NCBI RefSeq assembly: GCF_039543225.1
Contig: NZ_BAABJI010000004.1
Span: 434,001 to 498,000, forward strand
From: Mucilaginibacter defluvii
Lineage (GTDB): Bacteria > Bacteroidota > Bacteroidia > Sphingobacteriales > Sphingobacteriaceae
Direction: 5' to 3'
DNA length: 64,000 nt
Below, one piece after another: positions 62,890 to 64,000 of this stretch (position 1 is the stretch's first letter; every line of letters begins with the position of its first letter). The position numbers and the translations under genes were made by a program. The notes beneath the pieces were generated by a model. The model had not been told where the DNA came from and did not search any database. It saw only the letters and a program-made list of their open reading frames with translations.

Positions 62890-63897
62890 ATGAAAGTCGC
62901 AGTAGTAGGTGCCACTGGCTTGGTGGGCACTAAAATGTTGCAGGTTCTTGACGAACGCAACTTCCCGGTAACAGAATTAATCCCCGTAGCTTCAGAAAAA
63001 AGTGTTGGTAAAGAAATCACTTTTAAGGGTAAGCAGTATAAGGTGGTTTCTGTTGAGGATGCGATTAAACAGAAGCCGGATCTTGCTTTATTTTCAGCAG
63101 GCGGCAGCACATCATTGGCTCAGGCACCTTTGTTTGCCGAGGCTGGTATTACGGTAGTTGATAACTCATCAGCATGGCGTATGGACCCAACTAAGAAACT
63201 GGTTGTACCCGAGGTTAATGCCGATACATTGACCGCTGAAGATAAAATTATAGCTAACCCGAATTGCTCAACCATACAAATGGTAGTGGCCTTAAAACCA
63301 CTGCACGATAAATATAAAATTAAACGCGTAGTGGTATCAACCTACCAATCGGTAACCGGTACCGGTGTTAAGGCGGTTGACCAGTTGTTTAACGAGCGCA
63401 ATGGCGTTGAAGGCCCGATGGCATATCCGTATACTATTGATCTTAACGTGATCCCGCAGATTGACGTATTTACCGAGAACGGTTATACCAAAGAGGAGAT
63501 GAAAATGATCCTCGAAACTAAAAAGATAATGGGGGATGACAGCATTAAGGTAACCGCTACCACGGTACGCATCCCGGTTATGGGCGGTCACTCAGAGTCA
63601 GTAAACATTGAGTTTGTGAATGATTTTGACTTGGCCGAAGTACGTGAGCTGTTAGCCGCTGCCCCGGGTGTGGTTGTGGTTGATGATACCGCCAACCTGA
63701 AATACCCCATGCCGCTTGACGCGCATGATAAGGACGAGGTTTTTGTAGGCCGCATCCGTCGTGACGAAACGCAGGACAATACTTTGAACTGCTGGATCGT
63801 ATCAGACAATCTGCGCAAGGGCGCGGCTACCAATGCCGTGCAGATAGCGGAGTATTTAGCTGCCAAGAATTTGATTGGAAGCGCTGTAGAGGCGTAA
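62890..63897 (+). CDS. asd: Aspartate-semialdehyde dehydrogenase
   Basis: A 335-residue enzyme with the NADP motif GATGLVG, the catalytic block NPNCSTIQMV (Cys), and the later RIPVMGGHSESVN with the active His. It reduces aspartyl phosphate to aspartate semialdehyde for lysine/diaminopimelate, methionine and threonine synthesis. It is complete inside the window. A terminator follows. Confidence 0.97.
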   Translation: MKVAVVGATGLVGTKMLQVLDERNFPVTELIPVASEKSVGKEITFKGKQYKVVSVEDAIKQKPDLALFSAGGSTSLAQAPLFAEAGITVVDNSSAWRMDPTKKLVVPEVNADTLTAEDKIIANPNCSTIQMVVALKPLHDKYKIKRVVVSTYQSVTGTGVKAVDQLFNERNGVEGPMAYPYTIDLNVIPQIDVFTENGYTKEEMKMILETKKIMGDDSIKVTATTVRIPVMGGHSESVNIEFVNDFDLAEVRELLAAAPGVVVVDDTANLKYPMPLDAHDKDEVFVGRIRRDETQDNTLNCWIVSDNLRKGAATNAVQIAEYLAAKNLIGSAVEA

Positions 63898-63900
63898 AAC

Positions 63901-63930
63901 CCCTCTAAATCTCCCCAAAGGGGAGACTTG
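63901..63930. repeat. Interspersed CTCCCCAAAGGGGAG element
   Basis: A short palindrome CTCCCC (63911-63916) / GGGGAG (63920-63925) inside CCCCTCTAAAT...GACTT. This type of extragenic repeat is familiar from Bacteroidota genomes. Confidence 0.5.
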
Positions 63931-63940
63931 AAAATACATG

Positions 63941-63970
63941 AAAGGGATAGCCGGTTGGTTATCCCTTTTT
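63941..63970 (+). terminator. asd terminator
   Basis: AAAGGGATAGCC (63941-63952) pairs with GGTTATCCCTTT (63957-63968), including one G-T pair, and is followed by T residues. Confidence 0.75.
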
Positions 63971-64000
63971 TATGCCTCGCCTCTGCGTTTGGCTGCCCAG

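Noticed and set aside
1-64000. CRISPR arrays, tRNA, rRNA, intact insertion sequences or prophage
   Set aside because: No regularly spaced repeats, tRNA-like folds with GTTCGA blocks, rRNA stretches, transposase or phage genes were found by reading.

Overview
The window looks like a chromosomal segment of a Bacteroidota bacterium, most likely Sphingobacteriaceae (Mucilaginibacter or Pedobacter type). The evidence is gene content (FKBP lipoproteins, a T9SS-sorted subtilisin, long SecA, short-chain-type threonine dehydrogenase, Bacteroidota-type formimidoylglutamase and DppC-like permease), the lack of Shine-Dalgarno sequences, and the recurring Bacteroidota -7 promoter element TAnnTTTG close upstream of many starts. 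I see no rRNA, tRNA, CRISPR array, intact insertion sequence or prophage.

Most of the window is housekeeping. 1-2.5 kb: FKBP lipoproteins, MarR regulator, RdgB. 2.7-8 kb: SurA-like chaperone, MoxR ATPase, Gly/Tyr-rich secreted protein, a thiamine-pyrophosphokinase-like protein. 8-15.5 kb: M20 hydrolase, FKBP lipoprotein, AspS, a SNF2 helicase and a frameshifted PAP2 phosphatase. 15.8-18.2 kb: cytochrome bd oxidase (cydAB). 23.7-35.3 kb: CutC, AhpD-like protein, ABC permease, SpoIIE-type phosphatase, YifB/ComM, M1 peptidase, RmuC, CrtZ-like hydroxylase, PurD and a four-helix-bundle protein. 35.4-42.5 kb: SecA, SPOR protein, M20 hydrolase, L19, an HTH regulator. 42.5-52.9 kb: DUF885-like peptidase, SDR, phospholipid genes (psd, cdsA) with DUF2007 and CPBP genes, DusB, ApaG, formimidoylglutamase, a TlpA-like thioredoxin, HisS. 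53-64 kb: an AT-rich DUF4238 gene, SurE-LpxB, a cluster of tiny proteins, a barrel protein, the T9SS subtilisin, a DEAD-box helicase, threonine dehydrogenase and Asd.

The main accessory locus is 18.2-23.5 kb (minus strand), a polymorphic toxin system. A lipoprotein-anchored precursor with a pre-toxin region ends in a putative PD-(D/E)XK-like nuclease domain and is followed by an Imm49-like immunity gene. A terminator and then a second orphan toxin-tip plus immunity cassette follow. The two cassettes are nearly identical at their outer ends and diverge in the middle (toxin C-terminal half plus immunity N-terminal half), as expected if the toxin-immunity interface has diversified between recombining flanks. 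The precursor reading frame is broken exactly at a run of eight A containing the heptamer A AAA AAG, and the -1 shift needed to restore it is the shift that heptamer is known to promote.

A second accessory feature, too short for ordinary gene finding, is a tandem pair of paralogous 50- and 53-residue proteins at 56.0-56.4 kb sharing the cores KP-x2-SKL-x-AKFD and LLM-x-DL-x-A and an LSAA C terminus. No neighbour explains them.
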